From positions 1 through 6,002 of the forward strand of contig CAKSDF010000119.1 in NCBI GenBank assembly GCA_934444695.1: a stretch of 6,002 bases of DNA, written 5' to 3'. Below are positions 5,728-6,002 of this stretch, piece by piece. This stretch comes from an uncultured Eubacteriales bacterium. Its GTDB lineage: Bacteria; Bacillota; Clostridia; Oscillospirales; Acutalibacteraceae. How positions within the stretch are numbered: position 1 is the first letter of the stretch; each line of letters opens with the position of its first letter. The translations under genes and the position numbers were made by a program. The notes under the pieces are model-generated. The model saw only the letters and a program-made list of their open reading frames with translations. It did not search any database and had not been told where the DNA came from.

Positions 5728-6002
5728 ATGGGACTTATTAAAGCAGGAATCGGTGCCCTCGGCGGCACATTGGCAGATCAGTGGAAGGAATTTTTCTACT
5801 GTGAGGCTATGCCCAAGGAAGTGCTTGTCACCAAGGGGCAAAAGCGGGTCAGCGGCCGCTCCTCCAACACCAAGGGGAGCGACAACATTATTTCGAGCGG
5901 CTCCGGCATCGCCGTGGCCGATGGGCAGTGCATGATCATCGTGGAACAGGGCAAGGTCGTGGAGGTCTGCGCCGAACCCGGCGAATTTACATACGACACC
6001 TC
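5728..6002 (+). CDS. SPFH-domain protein, YdjI/'virion core protein' family (3' partial)
   Basis: The ATG at 5728 follows AAGGAG (5714-5719) by eight bases. Ninety-one codons are visible and the frame runs off the window. The N-terminus is highly characteristic: MGLIKAGIGALGG, LADQWKEFFYCEAMP, LVTKGQKRVSGRSSNTKG, DNIISSGSGIAVADGQ and CMIIVEQGKVVE. This matches the family often annotated 'virion core protein' or SPFH (stomatin/prohibitin-like), represented by YdjI in B. subtilis. Such proteins are membrane-associated scaffolds; in B. subtilis YdjI works with YdjG, YdjH and PspA in the envelope-stress response. There is no classical signal peptide. It is the third gene of a probable operon with the zinc-finger and lipoprotein genes, 72 bases after the lipoprotein stop. 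Family assignment is strong; the C-terminal part, which often carries a zinc ribbon, cannot be seen. Confidence 0.9.
   Translation, partial: MGLIKAGIGALGGTLADQWKEFFYCEAMPKEVLVTKGQKRVSGRSSNTKGSDNIISSGSGIAVADGQCMIIVEQGKVVEVCAEPGEFTYDT

Noticed and set aside
5374..5841. Minus-strand open frame of 155 codons
   Set aside because: It spans the end of the lipoprotein gene, the intergenic hairpin and the start of the SPFH gene on the opposite strand; it has no supporting motif.

Overview
The window reads like a chromosome segment from a gut- or rumen-type Clostridia member (Bacillota, plausibly Oscillospiraceae/Ruminococcus-like). The reasons are strong AGGAGG-type ribosome binding sites, a very large exported protein ending in a type I-like dockerin, and a C-terminal-truncated SPFH protein of the 'virion core protein'/YdjI-like family, next to a DUF4428-like zinc-finger protein. 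This placement is by family resemblance only; no rRNA or tRNA is present to settle it.

Layout, all on the + strand. (1) 2-367: the 3' part of a short protein that looks like a stand-alone, degenerate response-regulator receiver domain, in which the usual phospho-acceptor Asp appears to be Glu. (2) 448-3741: a 1097-residue secreted modular protein with a signal peptide, a beta-helix-like N-terminal region, three related beta-rich modules, a His/Cys-rich insert resembling a zinc ribbon, a CnaB/carboxypeptidase-regulatory-like domain, and a C-terminal dockerin. No catalytic domain is recognised. (3) 3742-3953: a 212-bp gap packed with inverted repeats, some mutually exclusive, with weak promoter-like sequences on both strands. 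(4) 3954-4709, 4747-5655 and 5728-end: three closely spaced co-directional genes for a zinc-finger (DUF4428-like) protein, a lipoprotein of unknown function, and the start of an SPFH protein.

The last three genes probably form one envelope-associated operon. A zinc-finger protein beside a YdjI-like SPFH protein recalls the Bacillus subtilis ydjFGHI (PspA) envelope-stress locus, and the lipoprotein would add an extracytoplasmic component. The dockerin gene is visibly more AT-rich, with different codon choice, than the genes on either side, so it may be a separate, possibly acquired, unit. No CRISPR array, transposase, tRNA or rRNA was seen. The best candidates for something undescribed are the palindromic 3742-3953 region, the zinc-finger/lipoprotein/SPFH operon, and the non-enzymatic dockerin protein.
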